NCBI GenBank assembly: GCA_016709545.1
Contig: JADJMO010000018.1
Span: forward strand, 62,001 to 126,000
Direction of reading: 5' to 3'
DNA from: Myxococcales bacterium
Lineage (GTDB): Bacteria; Myxococcota_A; Polyangia; Polyangiales; JADJMO01
Length of the DNA: 64,000 nt
Of this stretch, positions 1 to 8,221 are shown piece after piece (position 1 is the first letter of the stretch; every line of letters starts with the position of its first letter). The notes under the pieces are model-generated. The model saw only the letters and a program-made list of their open reading frames with translations. It was not told the DNA's origin and made no database searches. The translations under genes and the position numbers were made by a program.

Positions 1-3000
1 CGAAGAGCGCGATCAGCGGGTGCTTGCGCTCGACCTTCACCGAGCCCTCGAGGCGGGCGAAATCGAGCACGTCGCCGTCGCGGAGGGCGAGCACGGCCTG
101 GCGGGCGAGGCGGGCGACCTCGCGGGCGGCCTCGCTGGTGTTCATGCCCGGGGTGAGGCGGCGCATGTCGGAGACCGCGAACGGCGGCCCGATGCGGGCC
201 TCGAGCTCGCGCTGGGTGGGCAACATGGCGCCCTTGCGGAGGGCCTCGAAGGTGCCGCCGAGCCAGACCGGCAGGATGTCGACGTCGTGCTCGATGGCGA
301 GCCAGCCGACGAGCGACTTGAACTCCTGGATCTCGCCGTCGGTCGACCGCGTGCCCTCGGGGAAGATCAGCACCGTGTTGCCGCGGCGCAGGATCTCTCC
401 CGCCTGGCGCATCGCCGCGCGCAGCTGCTTGCGGTCGAGCGGCGCGAGGTTGGTGAAGTTCTCGAACCAGGTGCGGGTGAGCTTGTTGCCCTCGAAGAAG
501 TAGTCCTGGGCGGCGAGGGACACGAGGCCCTGGCCGTAGCTCCCGAGCGCGTACTTCACGAACCCCATGTCGAGGTGGCTCGAGTGGTTGCACACCACGA
601 TGGTGGGGCGGTTGTGCGGGATGAACGCGCGGCCGGTGACGGTCGGCTTCATCACCCGGTCGTAGAAGCCCATCTGGAGCTTGCCGAACAGGCTCTTGCC
701 GAGGTCTTGCACCGGCTTCGGCAGATCGATCTTGTCGTCCTCGGCGTGCTTGTCGTGGCGGCGGCCCTCGATGGTGCGCGTGCGCGACTCGGCGCGCACA
801 TGACGACCCTCGAGGAGCTTCTCCACGTCCTCGACCGTGCGTGCGTGGACGAGGCCCTGCGGGTCGATGGTGCCGTAGCGCGCCTCGAGCGCCACGAGCA
901 GCTCGGTGAGCGTGAGCGAGTCGAACCCGAGCTCGTCCTGCAGCGTGGAGTGGGGGTGGATCTCCTTGAGGGGGCGCCCCGTCACGGCGGAGATCGCGGT
1001 GCGCACCGGGGTGGCGTCGCTGGTCTCGTCGGCCGGCTTCGCGGTGGCGGCGATCATGCGACCGAGCATGGCCTGCACCTCGCGGCGCTTGACCTTGCGG
1101 GTCGCGGTGCGCGGCAGGGGCGCGTCGTAGAGGTGCACGATGGCCGGCTGCATGCCGTAGGGCAGCTTGCCGAGGGCCTCGCGGAGCGAGCGGTGGGCGC
1201 GGTCCATGCGCGCGGCGCGGTCGACCTCGTCGTCCTTCGCGGGCACGGCGAGGCAGGCGACGCGCTCGCCGCCGCGCGGATCGTCGATGCCGACGATGGC
1301 GAGCTCTTTGATGCGCGCGACCTTGCCGAGGAGGGTCTCGACGTCGTCGGGGTAGACGTTCTCGCCGCTGGCCGCGACGATCACGTCCTTGACGCGGCCG
1401 ACGATGCTGAGGCGGCCCTTCTTGTCGAGCTTGCCGAGGTCGCCCGTGTGCAGCCAGCCCTTGTCGTCGATGACCTCGCGGGTGGCCGACTCGTCGGTGT
1501 AGCCCTTCATCACGTTGGGGCCGCGCGCGACGACCTCGCCGACGCCGAGCTCGTTCGGCTCGAGGATCTTCACCTCGACGCCAGGGATCGCAGTGCCGAC
1601 CTGGCCGATGGGGCCGCCCGAGGGCTTGGAGACGGTGAGCACCGGCGCCGCTTCGGTGAGGCCGTAGCCCTCGGTGAGGTGGAGGCCGAGGCGAGCGAAG
1701 GTCTTCTGGGTGTCGGCGGGGAGCGCCGCGCCGCCGCTGACCATGAAGCGCAGGTGGCCGCCGAGCTCGTCGTGCACCTGCCCGAAGAGGACGCGACCGA
1801 GGTCGAGCCCCAGGGTCTTGCTGCTCCACCGGTTGAGCTGTCCGGCGAGGTCGAAGGCGGTCTCGGCCATCGGGCCGCGGTCCTTCACCTTGGCGAGGAT
1901 GCGCCGCTCGAGCAGCTGCCAGAGCGCTGGGACGCCGATCATGGCGGTGATGCGCCCGTCGGTGAGGCCCTTCTTGATGCGCTCGCCGTTGAGCTCGTCG
2001 AGGTAGAGGATGCGGGCGCCGCGCGAGAGCGGCAGCAAGAGGCCGCAGGTGAACTCGAAGGTGTGGTGCAGCGGTAGCACCGAGAGCAGCCGATCGCCCC
2101 CGTGCAGCGGGAAGATCGGCGCCAGCGACGCGACGAGCGCGGTGAAGTTGGCGTGGGTGAGCTGCACGCCCTTCGGGTGCCCGGTGGTCCCGCTCGTGTA
2201 GATGAGGCTCGCGACGTCGGCGTCGGAGAGCTCGATCGTGGGCGGCACGAGCGCGCGATCTTCGGCGGTGAGCGCGTGCAGATCGGGGGTGCGCAGGGGC
2301 GGCTCGACCTTGCGCAGGCGGTCGCCGACCTTCTCGTCGACCTCGGCGTCGCGCACGACGACGCGCGCGCCCGACTCGTGGACGATGTTGGCGAAGCCCT
2401 CCGGGTCCATGGCCGGGTCGACCGGCACGACGGTGGCGCCGGCGCGCAGGATGCCGAAGTAGGCGATCGCCCAGTCGGGGTGGTTCTTGGCCGAGAGCAC
2501 GACGCGCGCGCCCTTCTCGACGCCCATCTCGGCGAGCCGCGCCGCGGTGGCCTCGGCGCGCTGCTCGAGGTCCTGGTAGGTGACGCGCGAGAGCCCATCG
2601 GCCTCGAGGCGCGAGAGCGCGACCGACAGATCGTGCCGGCTCGCCATCTCGTGCAGCATCGTGACCAGCGTGGTGTGCGCCTTGAGGGGCTTGGGCTCCT
2701 TCTTGAGCTTGGCCTCCATGTCCGGGAACACCCACTTCTCCACGGCGGGCATGTGGATGTTCATCGTCCAGTCGTTCCAGTCGATCTGGTCGGGGCGCCA
2801 CGGGAGCTTGGCCTTGTCGGCGTCGGTCGCGCGCGTGTACGCGGCGCGCGTGTTGGCGCACGAGAACGGCCCCACCTGCTCGTGCATGAACGGCACGAAC
2901 AGCTCCATGATCTCGGCGATCTTGTCCTCGACCTTGGCCACGCCCTCGAGCGCCTTGGCACCGGGCTTGAGCACCGGCACGCGCTTCATCATCTGCGCGA

Positions 3001-4399
3001 CCGTGCGCATGGCCTTGGCGTTGTACGAGGACCCCCACTTGCGGAAGTGGTGTTTGTCGACGACGAGGATCTCGGTGTAGGCCTTGAGCAGGTTGACGAA
3101 CGGGTTGCCCTTGCCCGTGCGCTGGTAGTGCTTGCGCTTGTAGAGCCCGAACAGCTCGCCGAACCGGTACGAGCTGCACGGGTTCACGTCGGAGGCGCCG
3201 AGCTGGTAGACCGGCTTGAAGTTGCCCTCGAGGAGCTCGGCGAGCGCGAGGACCATGCCCGCGCAGACCATGTCGCTCGGGATGAAGTCGAGGATCGCCT
3301 TGCTTGCCGGGATGCGGACCTGCCCCTGCATCGTCAGGAAGATGATCGGCACCGAGGTGCTGATGCCCTCGTTCCACCCGGGGAACGGGAACACGCTGGT
3401 CGACTCGCAGCACGCCGGGCGCACGATGGTGAACGGCAGCCCCGAGCGGGCGATGACCTGCTCGCCGATGCTCTTGGTGTACGTGTACGTGTTCTGCCAG
3501 CCCCAGTGGGTGGCGCGCTCCATGCCCGCTTCCTGCAGGCGCGACTCGACGTACTTGCGGCGCACCTTCTCGAGCTCGGCGTCGAACGAGGGGCCCTCGG
3601 TGGGCTCGCCGCGGTCGAGCAGGTTGGAGAGCGCCTTCTCCTTGAACTCGCTCTGCCGGAAGGCGTCGTTGCAGCGGTGGTGGGCCTGTGCGATGAGGTC
3701 GAGGCAGTCGGCGATCTCGCGGTCCGGATCCCAGAGCTCGGCGCCGAGCTCCTCGTGGCGCGGGAAGGGGACCTGCAGCGGATCCTGCTCGAGGATGAGG
3801 CCCTTGCGGGTGCCGGCCGTGTAGCAGGTGCTCGTGTGGAACAGCGGCGCGTCGCCGAGGGCTCGCGAGAGCGCGCAGAGGTTCTGCGCGCCGAAGGCGT
3901 TGGCGTCGAGCGCCTCGTCGAGCGGCGGGGTGAAGTCGACCACGCCGGCCACGTTGACGACGGCGTCCACGGTGCCCTTCAGCTCCGCGATGAGCGCGGG
4001 ATCGACGCCGCAGTTGGGCTTGCCCACGTCGCCGTCGATGGGGACGATCTTCTCGCGGAGGAACGCCTCGAAGCCCTCGCCGTGCTGCTCGCGGAGCGGG
4101 CGCAGACACTCGTTGGTGGCGACCTCTTTCCAGAAGCGCTGCTCGGGCGAGCCCTTGCCCTTGCTGCTCCGGACCATCATGTAGATCTTGCCGATGCCCG
4201 GGTAGGCCGCGAGCAACATCACCCAGAACACCTTGCCGAGGAACCCGGTGCCACCGAGCACGACGAGGTTCGAACCCTCGAACACGCGCGCGCAGTCGAG
4301 CGGCGGCAGATCGGGGGCGGGGGGCGTGAGGCTGCCTCGCGCGGGGACGGCGTTGGTGGGACGCGTGAGCGTCGTGGGCGGGCTTCCGTTGCGGCTCAT
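1..4399 (-). CDS. elbD: ElbD-like multidomain ether-lipid enzyme (reductase / AMP-ligase / ACP / acyltransferase), 3' end outside window
   Basis: Reads without interruption for 1466 codons from ATG at 4399 and runs off the left edge. Domains in order: an NAD(P)-binding fatty acyl-CoA reductase domain with GGTGFLG at residue ~49 and a YxxxK pair (YTYTK) near residue 305; a long-chain acyl-AMP ligase with YTSGTTGHPKG near residue 734; an acyl-carrier domain with DELGFDSL, where the phosphopantetheine serine is about residue 1161; and a PlsC-type acyltransferase with NHSSHLD at ~1271 and FPEGTRS at ~1346. The same set of activities is known from Myxococcus xanthus ElbD, which makes ether lipids in development. 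By family knowledge it would activate a fatty acid, hold it on the ACP, reduce it and acylate a glycerol lipid. The domain calls are firm. The ElbD name rests on architecture only, and wax-ester or other lipid roles are possible. No partner gene lies on the visible side. Confidence 0.85.
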   Translation of the reverse strand, partial: MSRNGSPPTTLTRPTNAVPARGSLTPPAPDLPPLDCARVFEGSNLVVLGGTGFLGKVFWVMLLAAYPGIGKIYMMVRSSKGKGSPEQRFWKEVATNECLRPLREQHGEGFEAFLREKIVPIDGDVGKPNCGVDPALIAELKGTVDAVVNVAGVVDFTPPLDEALDANAFGAQNLCALSRALGDAPLFHTSTCYTAGTRKGLILEQDPLQVPFPRHEELGAELWDPDREIADCLDLIAQAHHRCNDAFRQSEFKEKALSNLLDRGEPTEGPSFDAELEKVRRKYVESRLQEAGMERATHWGWQNTYTYTKSIGEQVIARSGLPFTIVRPACCESTSVFPFPGWNEGISTSVPIIFLTMQGQVRIPASKAILDFIPSDMVCAGMVLALAELLEGNFKPVYQLGASDVNPCSSYRFGELFGLYKRKHYQRTGKGNPFVNLLKAYTEILVVDKHHFRKWGSSYNAKAMRTVAQMMKRVPVLKPGAKALEGVAKVEDKIAEIMELFVPFMHEQVGPFSCANTRAAYTRATDADKAKLPWRPDQIDWNDWTMNIHMPAVEKWVFPDMEAKLKKEPKPLKAHTTLVTMLHEMASRHDLSVALSRLEADGLSRVTYQDLEQRAEATAARLAEMGVEKGARVVLSAKNHPDWAIAYFGILRAGATVVPVDPAMDPEGFANIVHESGARVVVRDAEVDEKVGDRLRKVEPPLRTPDLHALTAEDRALVPPTIELSDADVASLIYTSGTTGHPKGVQLTHANFTALVASLAPIFPLHGGDRLLSVLPLHHTFEFTCGLLLPLSRGARILYLDELNGERIKKGLTDGRITAMIGVPALWQLLERRILAKVKDRGPMAETAFDLAGQLNRWSSKTLGLDLGRVLFGQVHDELGGHLRFMVSGGAALPADTQKTFARLGLHLTEGYGLTEAAPVLTVSKPSGGPIGQVGTAIPGVEVKILEPNELGVGEVVARGPNVMKGYTDESATREVIDDKGWLHTGDLGKLDKKGRLSIVGRVKDVIVAASGENVYPDDVETLLGKVARIKELAIVGIDDPRGGERVACLAVPAKDDEVDRAARMDRAHRSLREALGKLPYGMQPAIVHLYDAPLPRTATRKVKRREVQAMLGRMIAATAKPADETSDATPVRTAISAVTGRPLKEIHPHSTLQDELGFDSLTLTELLVALEARYGTIDPQGLVHARTVEDVEKLLEGRHVRAESRTRTIEGRRHDKHAEDDKIDLPKPVQDLGKSLFGKLQMGFYDRVMKPTVTGRAFIPHNRPTIVVCNHSSHLDMGFVKYALGSYGQGLVSLAAQDYFFEGNKLTRTWFENFTNLAPLDRKQLRAAMRQAGEILRRGNTVLIFPEGTRSTDGEIQEFKSLVGWLAIEHDVDILPVWLGGTFEALRKGAMLPTQRELEARIGPPFAVSDMRRLTPGMNTSEAAREVARLARQAVLALRDGDVLDFARLEGSVKVERKHPLIALF

Positions 4400-4519
4400 G
4401 GGCTTCCAGGGGGCGGGGACCGCAGGGAATCGTACGGCGTCACCGTGCCGTCAACGCGAACCGGTTTTCGCGCCGCGGCGACGTCACAGGCGGGACGATT
4501 CGGCGGGCAGCGCTGGATT

Positions 4520-5956
4520 TCAGGGGTCGACGCGGACGGAGGAGACCCAGATCGTGACCGGCCAGCGCGCGGAGGCGGGGATGGCGGCGCACTCGGCGAA
4601 GAGCTTCTTGTCGGCGGCGTAGGTGTCCGCCGAGCCGGTCGCGTGGGCGGACACGGCGACGGCGACCTCGGGGCTGTCCTTCGGGACGGTGCTCGTGACC
4701 TCGACCCAGCCGGTGTCGAACGCCCCGTCCGCGCCGGGCGCGCCCGGGAAGGCGAGGGCGGACAGATCATTGGTACCGTCGACGGCCGCGGGCGTGGTCG
4801 TGAAGAGCACCAGCGGGTTCGGGGGTGGGGTGGCGCCGGTCGGCGCTCCGTCGGGGCGGGTCGCGCGCACGCGGACCTTCAGCGTGACCTTGCCGCCGCC
4901 GGGCAGCCGGGTGGCGAAGCCGCCGTAGGTGAAGTCGGGGCACGGGTAGTGCTTCGCCTGGAGGCGGAGGCAGATGCCGCCACCGCACTCGGCGCCCGAG
5001 GTGGTCAGTGGATCGAGCGGAGCACTGCCCTGATAGCCCCAGGCGACGTAGGGCGCCGCGCCGTCGAAGAGGAGCGCCTTGGTCGCCAGCCGGGCGACCA
5101 CCACGTCGGGGGTGAACTTCGACTTCGGGAGGGCGTCGGACTTCGGTCCGGCGATGCTCGTGAACATGCCCGGGGGGATCCAGAAGAGCTCGGCGTCCCA
5201 GTTGAACCGGCGGACGACGATCGCCCGGTAGCGTGGGACGCCATCGCCCCACACGTCGGGCAAGGGCACGGGGGTGACGCGGGCCGGCGCGAGGCCGAGG
5301 GCCCCAGCGGTCGGAGGCGCCGCGAAGGTGTGGCTTGCGCCGATCAGCCGCGGTTCCCACGGCAGCGGCGCCTTGGCGAATGTGGCGTCCACCGGACCGG
5401 GGCGGGCGCCGACCACGGTCGCGAGAACGTTGGCGCGCGTCACCGGAGCCAGTCCGCAGCTCGACTCGAACGTCCCCTCGAGTATGACCTTCCCGCCCTC
5501 GTAGGCGCGAGCGATGCCACCGAGCGTGACGCGCGTCGGGACGCCGGATCGGGTGTCGAACGACACGCTCCGGAGGCGGGTCTCGCCCGCGCTCGCCCAG
5601 AACGAACCGTCCGAGGTCGGGAGCAGCGCATACGGCTCGTCCTGGACGCCCCCTCCAGAGACGTAGTCGTTGACCACCCGGTCGATCACGCCGTCGGCCC
5701 CGCGGTGCACGTGCAGCACCGTGTAGGCGCAGGCGCCGGCCGCGGGCGGCGGCGTCGTCGGCGGCTTCGCCGAGCCCCAGTCGTAGGTCGTGGTCCCTCC
5801 ACTGGTCTGCACGTAGGACCACCCCGCGACCGGCGCCTCCGGCCCGGCGTCTCGCGGTCCGGCTTCGACGGCGACCTCCGCACCGGCGTCGACCTCGGCC
5901 GTGGAAACCGCCCCACCGCAGCCGACCGTGAGAAACAGCACCCAGCGCGCCCGCAT
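4520..5956 (-). CDS. hypothetical secreted lipoprotein
   Basis: 478 residues from the ATG at 5956. A start 29 codons upstream is open, but only the chosen one puts a short positive and hydrophobic stretch (MRARWVLFLTVGCGG) directly before a lipobox-like cysteine. This is followed by an Asp/Ala/Glu-rich linker and a mature part of mostly beta-type sequence with scattered cysteines. I recognise no family. The last ~150 residues contain phrases typical of carbohydrate-binding or jelly-roll-like domains (Gly/Thr-rich, with alternating hydrophobics), but that is only an impression. It lies 120 bp downstream of the start of the ElbD-like gene on the same strand and is probably transcribed separately. 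Likely location: outer membrane or cell surface. Confidence 0.7.
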   Translation of the reverse strand: MRARWVLFLTVGCGGAVSTAEVDAGAEVAVEAGPRDAGPEAPVAGWSYVQTSGGTTTYDWGSAKPPTTPPPAAGACAYTVLHVHRGADGVIDRVVNDYVSGGGVQDEPYALLPTSDGSFWASAGETRLRSVSFDTRSGVPTRVTLGGIARAYEGGKVILEGTFESSCGLAPVTRANVLATVVGARPGPVDATFAKAPLPWEPRLIGASHTFAAPPTAGALGLAPARVTPVPLPDVWGDGVPRYRAIVVRRFNWDAELFWIPPGMFTSIAGPKSDALPKSKFTPDVVVARLATKALLFDGAAPYVAWGYQGSAPLDPLTTSGAECGGGICLRLQAKHYPCPDFTYGGFATRLPGGGKVTLKVRVRATRPDGAPTGATPPPNPLVLFTTTPAAVDGTNDLSALAFPGAPGADGAFDTGWVEVTSTVPKDSPEVAVAVSAHATGSADTYAADKKLFAECAAIPASARWPVTIWVSSVRVDP

Positions 5957-6201
5957 GCTCGAAGGATAGCGGGAAGGCTCGGCGACGCTCGTGACGAACG
6001 CGTGGCGGAGCGCGAGCGACAGGTGCACGAACAATGGAGACAATCAATGGGTGATGGTGCGCCACGCCTGGTCGGTCTTCCCTGCTTGCTCCCGTTCGGC
6101 GAGGCCTCCACCCGGGCACTTGCCCAATGGCCGCCTGCGCGTCTTTGCCGCACAACGAGCCCTTGACGCTCGATTCCGCTCGACCTCAATCTCCGGGTCG
6201 C

Positions 6202-6528
6202 ATGTCCAACCTCGTCACCCGTCGCGATCTGTTGCGCAAGTCCCTCTTCAGCGTGGCCGCCGTCGGCGCCGCCGGCGTGCTCGCTGCCTGCAAGAAGGAC
6301 GAGCCCAAGGCTCTGGTCTGCACCGACACCGCGGGGCTCACCCCCCAGGAGATCGAGGCACGTAACGCGCTCGGCTACGTCGACAAGGCGCCCGACGCGA
6401 CCAAGAAGTGCAGCGGGTGTGCGCTCTACAACCCGCCGGCCGCCGCCTCGTGCGGTGGCTGCAAGGTCGTCAAGGGCCCGATCCACCCCGAGGGGTGGTG
6501 CAAGAGCTTCGCGCCGAAGCCGGCCTGA
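6202..6528 (+). CDS. high-potential iron-sulfur protein (HiPIP), Tat-exported
   Basis: 108 residues. The chosen ATG (6202) starts MSNLVTRRDLLRKSLF, a twin-arginine signal followed by an Ala/Gly-rich hydrophobic segment ending at a cysteine (LAACKKD). The mature part carries CSGC, then CGGC, then a closing GWC near the C-terminus, which matches the small HiPIP fold that holds one [4Fe-4S] cluster as a periplasmic electron carrier. Export by Tat fits, because HiPIPs fold and take up the cluster in the cytoplasm. An upstream ATG at 6127 would add 25 residues before the Tat signal and is unlikely. The gene faces the TPR/PEGA gene tail to tail with a 3-bp gap. Its redox partner is not visible here. 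Confidence 0.85.
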   Translation: MSNLVTRRDLLRKSLFSVAAVGAAGVLAACKKDEPKALVCTDTAGLTPQEIEARNALGYVDKAPDATKKCSGCALYNPPAAASCGGCKVVKGPIHPEGWCKSFAPKPA

Positions 6529-6531
6529 ACG

Positions 6532-7527
6532 CTAGAACCGGAACGTCGCGCCTGCGCCCACGAGCGCGGGCGAGACCCAAGGCACGAGCGCGACGTTGCT
6601 CGAGCTCGGCGTCTTCACCCACAGCACGACCGTCGTCACGGCGAGGCCGAGGCCGATGCCCAGGGCGACGTCCGCGATGAGCGCGTCCCGCTGGCCGAGG
6701 TCGCGCCGCTCCGGCGTCTGCTGGGCGTCGTACTTCGACTTGTCGATGAGCGTCTTGACCCCGTAGATCCCGCCGAACGCCAGGAATCCCAGGGCCGCCG
6801 TGCCGGTGATGCAGATCCAGCGGTGACTCACCACGTGGCGCAGCGGCGCCTCGGCGGGCGGCATGGGCTCGGGGGTGGGTGTCGGTGTCGGCGTCGGCGT
6901 CACCTTCGGCGTGGGCTCGACCGGCGCGGTCGGCTTGGTCGGCACCACGGGCTTCGGATCGAACTCCACCCGGATCACCGCCGGCACGAGCGGCGCGATC
7001 AGCTCGTCGCGGACGATCTCGGGCTTGCCCGGCAGCGCGAACACGAACTTGTGCGAGCCCGGCGCCAGGTGCATGAAGAACGGCGTCTTCTGCGCGATCT
7101 CCGTGCCGTCGATGCGCACCGACGCCGACTCGGGCGCGCTGTCGAGCGTGACCTTCACCGGCTTCTTGCGCAGCGCCGCGGCCCGCGTCGCCGCGTCCTT
7201 CGCGAGGTCGGCGGGGATCTTCCCGGCCGTCGCCGTGGCCTTGTCGTAGGCCGCGGCCGCGTTCGCGTCCTCGCCGAGGCCCTCGTAGGCGCGGCCGAGG
7301 TAATAGGCGGACTCGGGGTCACCGAGCTGCTCCTGCGCGGCGAGGAGCTCCACCTTCGCCTTCAGGTACTCCTTCTTCTCGAGCAGCTTCTTGCCGGCCT
7401 TCAGGTGGGCCGCCGGGTCTTTCTTCTCGTCGGCGTGCGCCGGCGAGGCGAGGAGGGAGCTGGTGAGCGCCGGGGTCACCGCGAGGGCGACGACGACCGT
7501 GAGTCTCTCGAAGCGAAGGTTGGCCAT
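6532..7527 (-). CDS. TPR and PEGA-domain membrane protein
   Basis: 331 residues. An N-terminal signal peptide ends near SPAHA. Then come tetratricopeptide-like helices (HLKAGKKLLEKKEYLKAKVE, SAYYLGRAYEGLGED) at residues ~40-115, a PEGA-type beta domain (~125-185, with SVRIDGTEI and LAPGSHKFVF), a Pro/Thr-rich linker (PTPTPTPTPEP) and two hydrophobic segments near 235-255 and 285-305. This order is very common in myxobacterial envelope proteins of unknown role. The PEGA domain is thought to act in surface or adhesion scaffolds. Convergent with the HiPIP gene. No catalytic motif seen. Confidence 0.8.
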   Translation of the reverse strand: MANLRFERLTVVVALAVTPALTSSLLASPAHADEKKDPAAHLKAGKKLLEKKEYLKAKVELLAAQEQLGDPESAYYLGRAYEGLGEDANAAAAYDKATATAGKIPADLAKDAATRAAALRKKPVKVTLDSAPESASVRIDGTEIAQKTPFFMHLAPGSHKFVFALPGKPEIVRDELIAPLVPAVIRVEFDPKPVVPTKPTAPVEPTPKVTPTPTPTPTPEPMPPAEAPLRHVVSHRWICITGTAALGFLAFGGIYGVKTLIDKSKYDAQQTPERRDLGQRDALIADVALGIGLGLAVTTVVLWVKTPSSSNVALVPWVSPALVGAGATFRF

Positions 7528-7641
7528 GCGCTACCGAAGCCTACCCCCCGGTCGGAGGCTGGGCCACGAACCCCGCGGTTGCGCCCCCGCCCCGGGCGGA
7601 TAGAGTCCCGCGCCGTCGAAACCCTCACTCGGGAGACCCTC

Positions 7642-8139
7642 GTGACCGCATCCATCGCAGACGACCTCGTCGTCGGACTCCGCTACACGCTCCGCAACGA
7701 CGCTGGCGAGACGCTCGATCGCTCCGAGGACGACGATCCGCTCCAGTACCTGCACGGCCACGAGAACATCGTCCCCGGCCTCGAGAGCGCGCTCACCGGC
7801 AAGAAGGTCGGCGAGAAGCTGGTCGTGGTGGTCTCGCCCGAGGAGGGCTACGGCGCGCGCGACGCGGCCGGCGAGCGCAAGGTCCCCCGCAACGCGTTCC
7901 CGGACGACGTGGAGCTCGAGGTCGGCATGGAGCTCGTGATGGAGGACACCTCCACGGGCGACGAGCAGCCGTTCTGGGTCAAGAGCGTCGGCAAGGACGT
8001 CGTCACCATCGACATGAACCACCCGCTCGCCGGCGTGCAGCTGCACTTCGACGTCGAGGTGCTGTCCATCCGCGCGGCCACCGCCGAGGAGCTCGATCAC
8101 GGGCACCCGCACGGCCCGGGCGGTCACGACCACCACTGA
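7642..8139 (+). CDS. slyD: FKBP-type peptidyl-prolyl isomerase, SlyD-like
   Basis: 165 residues from a GTG at 7642 with a GGGAGA ribosome site at 7631-7636. The sequence shows the SlyD pattern: a short N-terminal FKBP strand (GLRYTLRNDAGETLDRS), the LHGHENIVPGLE segment, an inserted chaperone flap (residues ~70-125), the return FKBP strand with NHPLAG, and a His-rich tail (HGHPHGPGGHDHH). The tail is the metal-binding end known from SlyD, which delivers nickel and assists folding. Expected in the cytoplasm. Stands alone between divergent and unrelated neighbours. The longer open frame upstream is an antisense artefact of high GC. Confidence 0.9.
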   Translation: MTASIADDLVVGLRYTLRNDAGETLDRSEDDDPLQYLHGHENIVPGLESALTGKKVGEKLVVVVSPEEGYGARDAAGERKVPRNAFPDDVELEVGMELVMEDTSTGDEQPFWVKSVGKDVVTIDMNHPLAGVQLHFDVEVLSIRAATAEELDHGHPHGPGGHDHH

Positions 8140-8221
8140 AGGACAGAGCGGTCGCGGGCCGAGACCCACGATTTAGGTCGGTTTTCGATCCGCGGGGCGA
8201 GGGTCGGGCGACGATGCGGTC

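Noticed and set aside
20..6166. Very long open frames on the + strand opposite the ElbD-like gene
   Set aside because: They are rich in Arg/Gly/Val/His, have no recognisable domains, and mirror a clear multidomain protein on the minus strand. High GC produces such antisense frames throughout the window.
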